Below are positions 46,135 to 56,435 of a DNA stretch of 64,000 bases, one piece after another. A model generated the notes under the pieces. That model had not been told where the DNA came from. It saw only the letters and a list, made by a program, of their open reading frames with translations, and searched no databases. The position numbers and the translations under genes were made by a program. Positions within the stretch are counted from its first letter, which is position 1. Each line of letters opens with the position of its first letter. Source of the DNA: Spiroplasma tabanidicola (GTDB lineage Bacteria; Bacillota_I; Bacilli_A; Mycoplasmatales; Mycoplasmataceae); NCBI RefSeq assembly GCF_009730595.1, contig NZ_CP046276.1, positions 868,001 to 932,000 on the forward strand. The letters run 5' to 3'.

Positions 46135-48306
46135 TTATTTATTTTGTATTTGTTTTTTTATATTTGCAAGTTCTCTAGAATTTAAAAATACTTGATGACC
46201 AGGAGAAACTTCAACTAATTTTGGTAAATCAAAGACATAATCAAAATGCTCTTGCTCAGGGTTATAAATAATATTTTTAGTTTCTTTTGCAATTGATGGT
46301 TCAGGTTGAGGAATTGCTGATAATAATGATCTTGTATAAGGATGAAGTGGATTATTAAATAATTCTTCAGCCGCAGCTACTTCAACAATTTGACCTCTAT
46401 AAATAACTGCAATTTTATCAGCAATAAATTTAACAACTGATAAATCGTGAGCTACAAATATAAATGTAATTCCTAATTCTTGTTGGAATTTTTTGAACAA
46501 GTTAAGAACTTGCGCTCTAATTGAAACATCTAATGCAGATATTGGTTCATCTGCAACGATAATTTTTGGTTTAAGAATTAAACTTCTAGCAATTCCAATT
46601 CTTTGTCTTTGACCTCCTGAAAATTCATGTGGATATCTTGACAAATGTTCTGGTATTAACCCCACAGAAGTTAAAGCCTTTAAAATTAAATATTTTTTAA
46701 CATCTCTGTACTTAACTTGATCTATTGAAATTTTATTATTAGGATTTTTTTGGTTGTAATCTAATAAATACTCATTCACTACTTCTGGATTTTTATATGT
46801 TTTTGGAAAGTTAATTAAACCCTCTCCAATAATTTCTTCAACAGCCATTCTATCGTTTAATGAACTTCCAGGATCTTGAAAAATCATTTGGGTATTTTTT
46901 CTATTTAAGCGTTTTTGCTTACTAGTTATTTTTTCAAATAAGAAAGATTTTTTTACCAATCTATCAATAGAAGGTAGTTCTAAGAATTCAATAAATTTTT
47001 CTAACTCATCTTCATTTATTTCGCTGTTTACTTCCTTATTAATATTTTTTCAATTATAGTAATCTTCGATTGCACTTTTATCTTTAACAACATTTCTTTT
47101 TACTATTTTATCAATGTATTTTAATTGTTTTTCTAATTTTTGTAAATCTTTTTTATCAAATGATCTATTTTGAATAGCTAATTTAATATTTAATTCAAAA
47201 TCCGTTTCAAATAAATTATTGCTATGCTTGTCTAATAAATCATAGTTTATTTCTTCTTTTTTAAATTCTTCTAAAATTAGGAATAAACAACTTATATTTA
47301 TATTTCCTTTTGATCAAAAATCTTTTTTATGATGAAAAGCTTTAATATATTCTGGGTTATTCTCATAATTTGGAAGTGTAGATAAGCGTGCAATTTGATT
47401 TTCGCATTCTTTAATAAAATCTTCTCTAAATACATATAATTTTTTATAGTATTCTTTAATAACTTTATTTTTAATTGTAACCGGAGCGGTTAGTAATTCA
47501 TTCTCTTTTTGAATATTAACTGCAACATCAACTTTATTAATTGTTTCTTTGTGATGTTTTACAATTTCTTCAATACTTACTAGTAATTTTTTAACAACAT
47601 TATTCATATCGACTTCTTCATCTTTTTCCATTTTTTTCCTATGTTTTACTAAAGGATGAATAAGTTTATAGTTGTTTGCTAAAACTTCTTTTATTTCATA
47701 AACAACTTCATTGGTTTGTTCTTGCTTTTCTAAAATCGCATCTTCTAATTCTTGTGAAATTTTAGGTATTTGTGAATGAATGTTAGATATAAATCTAATT
47801 ATTCTTTCTTGGTTATTTATGATCTCATTTACGTGCTTTAAGTTTGATAGAAAAACATCATCTATAAACTCTACACTTGATAATTTAAATTTTTTTAAAA
47901 ATTCTTTTTTTGTTATACTTGAAAGAGAATTATCTCTTTCATAAAAACTTCTCAATATATCAATAAATTGTTTTAAATAAATACTTGTGAAGTTCATTTT
48001 TCTTTTCATATCAAATAACTTTCTAGTTATTTGTCTATTCAATTGATATAAACTTGATGGTTTACCTGCAATTAATTTTTCATCCATATAAATTGCTCCA
48101 TCATATAAAGGTTGAACACCAACTATAGCTCTTGCTATTGTTGTTTTACCACTACCAGATTCTCCTACTAAACCAAATATTTCACCTTTTTGAACATCTA
48201 ACGAAGTTTGTTTTACAGCATAAAACTTATGACCACTATTTCTGAAAACAACTTCTATATTTCTAATTTTTAAAAAAGAATTATTTTCTCTGTTTTTTGT
48301 AGACAT
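46135..48306 (-). CDS. oppF: Oligopeptide ABC transporter ATPase OppF with large insertion
   Basis: A 723-residue ATPase, more than double the usual 310. Walker A GESGSGKT (near 45-52), then a roughly 370-residue Lys/Glu/Asn-rich insertion (about 90-465), then Q-loop MIFQDPGSSLND (near 476), signature FSGGQRQRIG (near 558), Walker B IIVADEPISALD and the His in FVAHDLSVVKF. The C-terminal NPLHPYTRSLLSAIP and Opp-specific tail are present. The insertion has no cysteine-type motif and seems helical. The whole frame is open under code 4. Confidence 0.94.
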
Positions 48307-48307
48307 A

Positions 48308-50317
48308 TTAATCTCGCTTTCCTTGGTTTTTTATTTTTTCTTTTAAGTTCGTAATTGCTTCTGGTTTGTTTATTTTTGGTGCTCTTTTATCTAACAATCA
48401 GGTTTTTGCATAATGTGTATCACTAACTTTAAACATTGGCGGTTCATATAGATAATCGATCTCCATTGCGTAATTATTTCTTGGTGCAAATGCATCACCT
48501 GTTAAGTTATTAAATAATGATGGAGGTGTTCCTGATATTGAAAACAATTCTTCTCCTTTATTACTTAATTGTGGTAATGATGATAATAATGCTCATGTAT
48601 ATGGATGTTTTGGATCATGAAATATTTCATCTGATGTTCCATACTCAACAATTTGACCCGCATACATAACAGCAATTCTATCAGCTAGTTTTGCAACAAC
48701 TCCTAAGTCATGTGTAATAAAAATAACTGTAAATTTATACTCTTCTTGAAGTTCTCTAATTAAATCTAGTATTTGAGCTTGAATAGTTACATCAAGCGCG
48801 GTTGTTGGTTCATCACAAATAAGAATTTTAGGTCTACATGCTAAAGCAATAGCTATAACAACTCTTTGTCTCATCCCCCCAGAATATCTTCCTGGTATAT
48901 CTTTATATCTTTTTTCTGGTTCTGGTATTCCAACCTTACCTAATAAATTAATCGCTTCTGCTTTCGCTTCTCTTCTTGAAAGACCTAATTGCTTTCTTAA
49001 AACTTCGGTTATTTGAAATCCAACAGATAACAACGGGTTTAAAGATGTCATAGGATCTTGAAATATTGTAGCAATAGTTTTTCCACGTAATTTTCTTATT
49101 TCTCTTGCTGCTTTTAATTTATTAAAAGTACCAAAGATACCTTTAACTCTATTTCAGTCTGTTAATAAATTTTCAAAGTGATCATTATCAATTTCTTTTT
49201 CATTCCAATAATCATCAACTAAACTTTTTAACTCTGCTTCTATTTTAAAGTGATAATTTCTGTGTTCATATCATCTATAAAATGAATCCAACTCTTTTAT
49301 AGAGAATAAATGTAAATTGTTTGAATTTAATTTTGCATCATTCAAAGCAACTTCTTTTTTTACATTTATATTTTCAAGCTCAGCTTGTAAATTATTTAAT
49401 TCTTTTTCTAAAATCTCTTTTTTAAAATTATGTAAACAATTTAATTTATATTCTTTAAAAAGAAATTCTTTTTTTTCGATATTTTTAATTTCAGATAAAA
49501 TTTTTTCTTCACTATATGAATTAAAGTTATTTATTAAACTATTTATAAAATTAATTTTAGTATTTAACTTTAATATGCTTAATTGATTTTTAAATGCTTC
49601 AAATCCATGTGTTTTAACAAATTCTTTAGCTTTTAATAATCTATCAACATTAATTCTATTTAATATTTTACTTATTAAAGATATTCCTTTAACTTTGGTA
49701 ATATCTTGTTTAAGTAACTCAATTTTAAAATTTAAATCTTCAAAATATTTTTGCTTTTTATCTTCATCAAAAATAACTTCAAGCTTACTTGTTACTTCTT
49801 TTACTTTTTCTTCAAGCAATCCTATTTTATAACTATTAGTATTACTTTTAGAAAAGTTTAATCCTGCTCTTAATTTGTCTATTTTTTTTAACAAATCATC
49901 TTTAGTAGCTTTTAGCTTTTCTTCTTTTAATTTTTCAAAATTTTTAATTTCGTTTTTTAATTTTTTTATAGAATTTTTATTTATTTTAACAATATTTTTT
50001 ACAGTACTTCCGTCCATAATTAATCTTTGAAAGTTTACTAGATTGATAGGTTTTTTAAAATAAGCTTTTTTATCATCTATAGATTCTTGATTTGGACTGT
50101 ATATAATTGATCCATCACTTATATAACCATTTGATTCCAACATACCTGTGAACGTTTTGGTTATAACTGATTTACCACTACCTGATTCTCCAACAATTGC
50201 CAACACTTCTTTGTCGTAAATATCTAAAGAAATGTTTCTAATTGCTGTTAAAAAACGTTGTCTAACTTGAAATTTTACTTCTAAATTTCTTATAGCTAAT
50301 ATTTTGCTTTTTTCCAT
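48308..50317 (-). CDS. oppD: Oligopeptide ABC transporter ATPase OppD with large insertion
   Basis: A 669-residue ATPase. Walker A VGESGSGKS (near 40-48), then a helical, coiled-coil-rich insertion of about 330 residues (about 75-410), then IFQDPMTSLNPL (near 418), signature RYSGGMRQR (near 478), Walker B ILICDEPTTALD and ITHDLGVVAKL. The tail has the Opp-type NNYAMEIDYLYEPPMF. Stop codon almost adjoins the oppF start. Partner of OppF in powering import. Confidence 0.94.
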
Positions 50318-50331
50318 TTTTTTTAAAATTC

Positions 50332-51297
50332 CTATCTATGTAATTTTGGATCTAGTGAGTCTGCAAATATTTTTCCATTAAAGTAGAACAATAATGATAT
50401 AACACCGATAAATGAAAGTGGTATATAAAGTAAATGCGGATATAAAGTATATGGACTTTGTAATGCCTGGTTTAAAATTGTACCTAATGAGGCATCAGAT
50501 GCATAATTTTCTATAAATCCAAAGCTATAGTATGATAGCGCTGCATCTAAACCAATTGCTCCAGGAATTGAGAATGATATTGTTTGAATAATGATTGGTA
50601 AAATTTTTGGTAAAATGTTTTTCACAATAATTCTTGGACCTCTTGTACCAAGAACTTGAGAAGCAACATTATATTCTGAATTTCTAACTAAAATCATTTG
50701 AATTCTCATTGTCTCTGCTAAACCAATCCAACTTGTAATTGATATAGCAACAATTATTTTAAATAAATCTGCTTTTCCACCAAATAAGAATATAATGAAT
50801 AATCACAATATTAGAGATGGAATGATTGTCATAAATCTAATAAATTCTATAAATAATATGTCTAGTTTAGAGTAGTATCCTCAAATAGCTCCTAAAACTA
50901 AACCTAATGATATTTCTATTGCCGATATAATAAAGGCAAATATTATAGTTTTTCTTGAACCAAGTCACATTTTATTTCATAAATCTTCACCATTGTAACC
51001 GATCCCGAATCAATGTTTAACACTTGGAGATTCTGGATGAAATGGATCACTAGACACAGAAGAAATGTCTGCATTTTTACCTATTATAAAAGCCATAAGT
51101 ACAAAGCTTATGAGTATTATTGAAGATATTATAAAAACCTTGCTTTTCAAAACCAACTTAGATACTGATTTTCAATAACTATATGGTTTTGAATTGATTT
51201 TTTCTATAGATTCTTCTCTCTTCTCAACAAACTTAAAAAGAGATGCATCTATAGAACTAATTTCAATTTCTTTTTGATTATGTAAAATTACTTCCAT
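50332..51297 (-). CDS. oppC: Oligopeptide ABC transporter permease OppC
   Basis: A 321-residue permease. One N-terminal helix (about 50-70), then the five-helix binding-protein-dependent transport domain with the EAA loop around QVLGTRGPRIIVKNILPKIL, which contacts the ATPases. Between oppB and oppD in the standard order. Confidence 0.93.
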
Positions 51298-51307
51298 AAA
51301 TACCTTT

Positions 51308-52531
51308 CTATTTTTTAGATAATTTAACTCTTGGGTCTAATACAGCCATTAATAAGTCACTTAATAATGACACAAATATACCAATTCCTGCAGATAGTAC
51401 AATATATCCTAAAACAATGTATATATCATTTGTACCAACACCTTTAAGAATGTATTTACTCATACCTGGAGCTACATAAAATTGCTCAACAAGAATACTT
51501 GATCCAAATAATGAATAAATAATACTTGCTGGTATTGTTCTAATAATTCTTATTCCTGCATTTCTAAAAATATGAATATAGAAAACATAAGAATTACTTA
51601 AACCTTTTGATTGTGCAAATTTTGTATAATCTGCTGTCATTTCATCAATTATAAATCTTCTTGTTATAATCGATAGACCAGGAACTCCTAATATAACAAG
51701 TGCAAATATTGCAACAAATTTTGTATAGTCGTTCATGTCCCACACACCGGCGGAGTTGAAATATTTAACTGTAACTGTTCAATAAATTGAAACAATAATT
51801 ACTGATGGTACTGCTGTAAATCCTAAAAAGATTCAATTTAAAGAGTTATCTAATGGTTTTTCTTTAAACCTTGCCATAACTATACCCATCGGAACTCCAA
51901 TCAAGTAAGTTATGATAGTTGAAGAAAATCCTAAAATAAATGATATAGGCATAGCATCTTTAAAAGTATCTAGAACAGAATTATATAAGTTACCGTTTGT
52001 TCCGTTCATAATCATTCCTAATCAGAATCATTTTTTAGTTTCATTACCATAAACTCCTGTAGAACTTACTTTTGTAACCTCCATAATTGTTTTTGGAATA
52101 AATGGTGTTATATTTCTTCAAAATATAAGAACTTGTTTTATCATACTTCCGTATAAACCAAATGCTTTTCGTTTATTTTCTATTAAGTCATAAAACTCAG
52201 GAGTATTTGGTTTTATTGGGTTTTTTATTGGATCATAATCACTTAAAAGTGCATCATCCTTTAAAAAGGCAACCATTAAAACATAAACAACAGCAACGGC
52301 TAAATAAAATGTTAAAAAAGCATATAAAATTCTTTTAACCGAATAACTTAGCAAAGGAGTCTTTGCTAAAAATTCTCTACGACCTGAATTAAATTTTGCA
52401 TATAAGTAACCAAGTTTTTTATAAATAGGTACTTTTGTTTTACCAATTTCGTCTTTTAGTTCGATTCTATCAAAGACTGATTGTAAATCTTGCTCAATTA
52501 ATTCATTTTGAGAAGTTAAATCATTTTTCAT
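51308..52531 (-). CDS. oppB: Oligopeptide ABC transporter permease OppB
   Basis: A 407-residue permease with an extended hydrophilic N-terminus of about 65 residues, a first helix, and the transport domain with EAA loop YTKFAQSKGLSNSYVFYIHIFRNAGI. ATG 52531 has AAAGGATAAA upstream and is preferred to an earlier in-frame TTG. First gene of the opp operon, divergent from the gene at 52605. Confidence 0.93.
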
Positions 52532-52604
52532 TTTTATCCTTTCCAACTTATTATTTTATAAACATAAATTTTTACTATACAATAATTAATACAGAGGTGA
52601 ATTC

Positions 52605-53075
52605 ATGAAAAACAATAAGAATAAATATAATGTACTTAAAGAGCTTAGAAAAGATCAAAGAGACGCTCATAAAGACTTCGTTAATAATAAAGTTGATGAA
52701 GTTCTTGATGATTATGTTGAAAAGCATTCTGAATACATAAGCTCTAAAAAACTAAGATGGTACGATTATATAATTATAGTTTTTATTTCAATTTTAATAA
52801 CTGGTTTATCATTTATTATATCTATTTATGGTTTTAAAGATATTACTAGAACAAATTATTTCACAGCAGCTGCTGGTTTTCTAGGTCTCTTTATCTGAAT
52901 TGTTTATGGATTTGTCATAAACAGAAGAACTGCTAAGTTTTATAACGATTCAAGAAGAAGATATTCTTCAACCTTATCTCCTGAAGAAGCACTAAGCAGA
53001 AGGATTAATAAATGTTTCTTTTTTGGTTCAATAATATTGTTAATTATAAGTTTAATATGCTATTTTTCAATTTAG
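52605..53075 (+). CDS. Small three-helix membrane protein
   Basis: A 156-residue protein: basic/acidic cytosolic N-terminal 50 residues, then helices at about 54-76, 88-105 and 135-155 with an Arg-rich loop (INRRTAKFYNDSRRRY). AGAGG precedes ATG 52605. It is divergent from oppB with only 73 bp between the starts, so promoters may overlap. Family not recognised. Confidence 0.7.
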
Positions 53076-53089
53076 CAAAAGTTTGCCAT

Positions 53090-53168
53090 AAAAAATAAAC
53101 GTTCTAACTTAAACAAGTACTAAAATCACATTTAATAGGTACTTATTTAAATTAGAACGTTTTTTTTA
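53090..53168 (+). terminator. Long-hairpin terminator
   Basis: AACGTTCTAA near 53100 pairs with TTAGAACGTT near 53155, extended inward by AAGTAC/GTACTT, with eight T after it on plus. An unusually long, two-part stem for an intrinsic terminator. Confidence 0.75.
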
Positions 53169-53234
53169 TTATTTTTAAAAATTTCATATTATCTCTAATA
53201 ACACATTTAAAAATAGCTTTCTAATTAATAGCAC

Positions 53235-53408
53235 CTATTTAAGCATAATGAACTTAATAGCACGTTTAGCGGCAGTTTTAATGGTTTTGCCATTAATATT
53301 TTTGCACACTAAAAAATCATTAAAAAAGTTATTTTTCAATGACAATAAAGATAAAACAAATGATTGTTCTAAACTACTTAAAAAATGGTTTATTTCATAT
53401 TTTCTCAT
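53235..53408 (-). CDS. Possible small protein, 57 residues
   Basis: Starts MRKYEINHFLSSLEQSF with GGAGG 8 nt before the ATG, better placed than for most small frames. The protein is basic at the C-terminus (TIKTAAKRAIKF). No membrane helix, no family recognised, and I cannot exclude that it is a chance frame. The rest of 53169-53510 holds nothing else I can support. Confidence 0.4.
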   Translation of the reverse strand: MRKYEINHFLSSLEQSFVLSLLSLKNNFFNDFLVCKNINGKTIKTAAKRAIKFIMLK

Positions 53409-53510
53409 TATGTATACCTCCATCGCCTATGTAAATACTAACAAAATTAAAAAATAATTGCAATAAAATTCAATTTTTTATTACAATTATTTTATTTTAA
53501 ATATATATAT

Positions 53511-54221
53511 TTAGCCAACAGAAAAATCACTTTTAGTTTTAACAGTTAATTCTAAATTATTTGCTCCACTGTATTTAAATGTTATTTTAATTCCGTTTTC
53601 AGCAATAACAGCTGATGATGAAATGTTAAATTTATATTCTTCTAAATTAACAGCATTACTTTCATTTGCTTCAATTGTGAATGATTGAGGTTTTTCAGAT
53701 ATCTCATCAAATTGTACTTGAGCATCGGCTTTTTTGTTAGCAACTTTAATAGTAACTGTAACAGGATTTTTATCTTGTAATTCTAAAACATTATTTTGTA
53801 AATGATCTAATGTAACAAATGACAATTCAGGACTTTGTTCTGGTTGAGGATCTGTACTTGACTCACTAGAATCTTTAAAAGTAAGAGTAAATGTTGCTGT
53901 TCCAGTTACTAAATTACTTTTTTCAGCAGCTTTCACAATTATTGATCCAGCTTTTTCTTTTGTAGCAGCTGAGAATCTATCGAAAATAACATCAGTAGTT
54001 TCTACAACTTGTTTGCTTAATTCAGTTTTTATTTTTGTAATAACAGCAACTTTAGCAGCAGCTTCATCATTTGCTGTAGGAGCAACTGTTAAACTTTGTG
54101 CTGTTAATTTAGACAAATCAGCAGGTTCTGAACTTGATTTGTCGTTTTTACATGCAACAGCAACACTACTTGAAGCAGCAACCATTCCCATTGCACCTAA
54201 TAAACTTAATAATTTTTTCAT
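53511..54221 (-). CDS. Surface lipoprotein sharing a domain with the 26949 lipoprotein
   Basis: A 236-residue lipoprotein with Cys24 (VAVACKND). Residues about 36-115 (DLSKLTAQSLTVAP...IFDRFSAATKEKAG) align with the corresponding part of the lipoprotein at 26949: order of DL-x-L, NE-AA, TTDVIFD-F--AT-EK-G and GTATFTLTF is the same. The C-terminal half is beta-rich. It has a standard promoter and an inverted repeat in its leader. Role unknown. Confidence 0.88.
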   Translation of the reverse strand: MKKLLSLLGAMGMVAASSSVAVACKNDKSSSEPADLSKLTAQSLTVAPTANDEAAAKVAVITKIKTELSKQVVETTDVIFDRFSAATKEKAGSIIVKAAEKSNLVTGTATFTLTFKDSSESSTDPQPEQSPELSFVTLDHLQNNVLELQDKNPVTVTIKVANKKADAQVQFDEISEKPQSFTIEANESNAVNLEEYKFNISSSAVIAENGIKITFKYSGANNLELTVKTKSDFSVG

Positions 54222-54238
54222 AAATTTTTCTCCTATTC

Positions 54239-54251
54239 ACGGTTAGACCGT
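54239..54251. promoter_or_regulatory. Inverted repeat in the lipoprotein leader
   Basis: ACGGT-TAG-ACCGT, a perfect 5-bp inverted repeat just downstream of the -10. It is GC-rich for this region. It could be an operator or an RNA hairpin at the 5' end. Confidence 0.4.
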
Positions 54252-54257
54252 ATTATT

Positions 54258-54286
54258 ATTATATGTTTAATACTGATTTTAGGCAA
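54258..54286 (-). promoter_or_regulatory. Promoter of the lipoprotein at 53511
   Basis: TTGCCT (54286-54281), 17-nt mixed-sequence spacer, TATAAT (54263-54258). Unlike the 26949 lipoprotein promoter, its spacer is not homopolymeric. Confidence 0.75.
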
Positions 54287-54331
54287 GAAAAAAAGCACTT
54301 TATTTTATATTTTAAAAAAAAAAAGAAATAA

Positions 54332-54360
54332 ATATGAAATCTCAAAAAAAGTATTTATTT
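54332..54360 (+). repeat. Left direct repeat flanking IS copy 2
   Basis: Begins ATATGAAATCTC and ends GTATTTATTT; identical to 55809-55837. 29 nt here (30 if the preceding shared A is counted). Interpreted as target-site duplication. Confidence 0.85.
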
Positions 54361-55808
54361 TGTTGATTGTAAGCGATTATGTCACAAAAAAAACAATATA
54401 TTAATATATGCTTCTTGTATTTCTTCTTTTTTTATTAAAGAAGTATCAATTACTATATTTTCATGGACTATCAGTTTTTGGTGGTTTAATAGACTCTAGT
54501 TCTTCTTTTTTAATTGTATATTTATTACCGTGAAGCCTATTGTCATCTATTTCTATTAAGTTATATACATCATTATCAATTGAAGAATAATATTTATTAT
54601 CCTGAGTTTTCATAACCATAACTTTTGTTTTTGGTTTTAAATACAGCGGCTCATACCCTGAACAAACAAACCATTTTTTATTATCATAATCAATACTTGA
54701 ACCTTTATTGACGATTCTTGTGGTTCTATATGAAAAAACAATATTTGGATTTTCTGTAAATTTTCTTATAACTGATTTACAATTATCAATAGGAGTTGAA
54801 TATTTTTTATTATATTCTTTAATCAGTGTAGGTAAATAATCATTTAACTCTTCAATTGTTTTAATATTTTTAATTCGAATTCTTTGAGGTCATCTTCTTT
54901 GAAGGGTGCCAAAAGTTCTCTCAACCAAAGCTTTTTCTTGTGGTATAGAGGTAGTTTTTGTTGATTCTTTTAAAGAATGAAAAATAAATTGCAATTGAGT
55001 ACGAGACTCTGAATACCCTTCAGAGTCTCTATTTATTTTAGAGCTAAATACATTTCGATTGTCAGTTACATTCTTAATAGGAATGCCATAATTTACAAAT
55101 GTTTCTTTATAAACACGATAATAACTCTCTGTTGTTTCTTGCTCGCTAAAATGTCCTGCTAAAATTCTTTTTGTTGACTTATCAATTACAATGTGTAAAT
55201 GACTTTTTACTCCCTTAATCCACTCGTGATTTGAAGCATCTGCTTCAAAAATTGCCCCAAAGTTTGTTTCTGTTTTTTGGGTTGGGTGAGGGTGTTTTAA
55301 TAATGGAATTTTATTTTTGATTATAACTAATGGTTCTAAATCATTGTTTAATAGCTTTGTTCTTAATCTAATTTCTTTTTTGGTTTTTTTATGCATACTA
55401 AAAACTAACTCATTATTTTCTTTCATTATATTTCTTAATGAAGAATAGCTAATTTTATCTTTTCAACAATTTTCTCAATAATCTAACATACTAAAATCAT
55501 AATATTTTAAATTATAAAGACTAATTATTTTTTCTTTAATATCATGATCTATTTTATTTCTTGGGATTTTCCCAGTGTTTTTATGAATAAAAGCTTTTGG
55601 TCCAATTTTTTTATACTCTTTTAACTTTCTATATGTGTGTCTTTTTGATCAACCAAGAGTTTCTGCGCTTGTGTTTATGTCATGTAGTTTATTAGATAAA
55701 CCTTTTATAACCTCTAATTTAATTTGTTTCATTATGTCTAATTCAATTCCTCTCATAATTTTGCCTCCAAGAATATTGTACTTGTGACATAATCTCTTGT
55801 TATTCATA
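54361..55808 (-). mobile_element. IS1202-like insertion sequence, copy 2
   Basis: A 1448-bp element with about 25-nt imperfect inverted repeats, best inside (GATTATGTCAC at both ends, 54375-54385 and 55784-55794), flanked by 29-30-nt identical direct repeats. It holds one intact transposase on the minus strand. Sequence differs from copy 1 throughout, so the two arrived independently or diverged long ago. Inserted between two lipoprotein genes. Confidence 0.85.
54401..55756 (-). CDS. DDE transposase of IS1202-like element (copy 2)
   Basis: A 451-residue transposase. Helix-turn-helix N-terminus (about 8-60, GLSNKLHDINTSAETLGWSK), KNTGKIPRNKI motif shared with copy 1 (KNTGRISNKKI), then D173 (EADAS), D232 (VTDNRNVF) and E279 (ALVERTF). 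The C-terminal motif SPWKYSNW matches SPWKYTNW of copy 1. GGAGG lies 7 nt before ATG 55756. All UGA codons read as Trp, so it is intact in this host. Confidence 0.9.
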
Positions 55809-55837
55809 ATATGAAATCTCAAAAAAAGTATTTATTT
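55809..55837 (+). repeat. Right direct repeat flanking IS copy 2
   Basis: Identical to 54332-54360. It ends about 75 nt before the lipoprotein gene at 55913, close to where that gene's promoter must lie. Confidence 0.85.
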
Positions 55838-55912
55838 AGGATTTTATAGTAATTTTTGATAAAATATAGAAGTTATTTAAAATAAATAGATATAGAAAAG
55901 AGGAAAAATAAA

Positions 55913-56398
55913 ATGAAAAAATTAATGGGAATATTATCTGTAACAGCTAGTGTTGCAAGTGCAGCTTCAGTAGTTGTAGCTTGTGCAAAAGATTTAGAAT
56001 ACGCTGAAGGATTTGATGACGCTAAATTTTTAAAAAGTTTTCCTATAATGCTTGGCGACGATACTGGAGCTTCTAATTTAGACGATTGCATTGAGGAAGG
56101 AAAATTGAAAAGAGACTTTTTAGATACTAAAAAGAGCGATTCTTCACCAGTAAGTTATTCTGGAACATTTATTTCGGGAAATATCGATAATATTAAAAGT
56201 GTTTTTAAAGGTTTAGATTCATTAAAAAACGATGAAAATACAGCTTATATTTTATCAGTTAGCGGAAAAAAAGGTAAAACATCATTGGTTGTTTATGTAA
56301 TTAAGTTATCAGGTGATGCTAATGGATTTACAAGCGCTTCATCAGTTTATAAACATAAAATTACCATTCCTGCTCCTGAAGCAAAAGAAAGTAATTAA
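55913..56398 (+). CDS. Small surface lipoprotein
   Basis: A 161-residue lipoprotein with Cys24 (VVVACAKD) and an acidic mature part with some beta pattern (SYSGTFISGNIDN, AYILSVSGKKGKTSLVVYVIKL). AGAGG precedes the ATG. No similarity to a named family seen. It lies just beyond the IS copy 2 insertion and may use a promoter next to that insertion point. Confidence 0.85.
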   Translation: MKKLMGILSVTASVASAASVVVACAKDLEYAEGFDDAKFLKSFPIMLGDDTGASNLDDCIEEGKLKRDFLDTKKSDSSPVSYSGTFISGNIDNIKSVFKGLDSLKNDENTAYILSVSGKKGKTSLVVYVIKLSGDANGFTSASSVYKHKITIPAPEAKESN

Positions 56399-56435
56399 AA
56401 AACTATTTTTAAATTGTTTAAAAATAGTTTTTTTT
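56396..56435. terminator. Terminator between lipoprotein and convergent membrane protein
   Basis: Stem AAAACTATTTTTAAA/TTTAAAAATAGTTTT around a 3-nt loop, followed by T-run on plus; the A-rich side gives T on minus. Serves both converging genes. Confidence 0.85.

Noticed and set aside
53248-53457. Plus-strand frame opposite the small ORF at 53235
   Set aside because: No RBS at its start and it mirrors the minus frame, which has GGAGG at good spacing.
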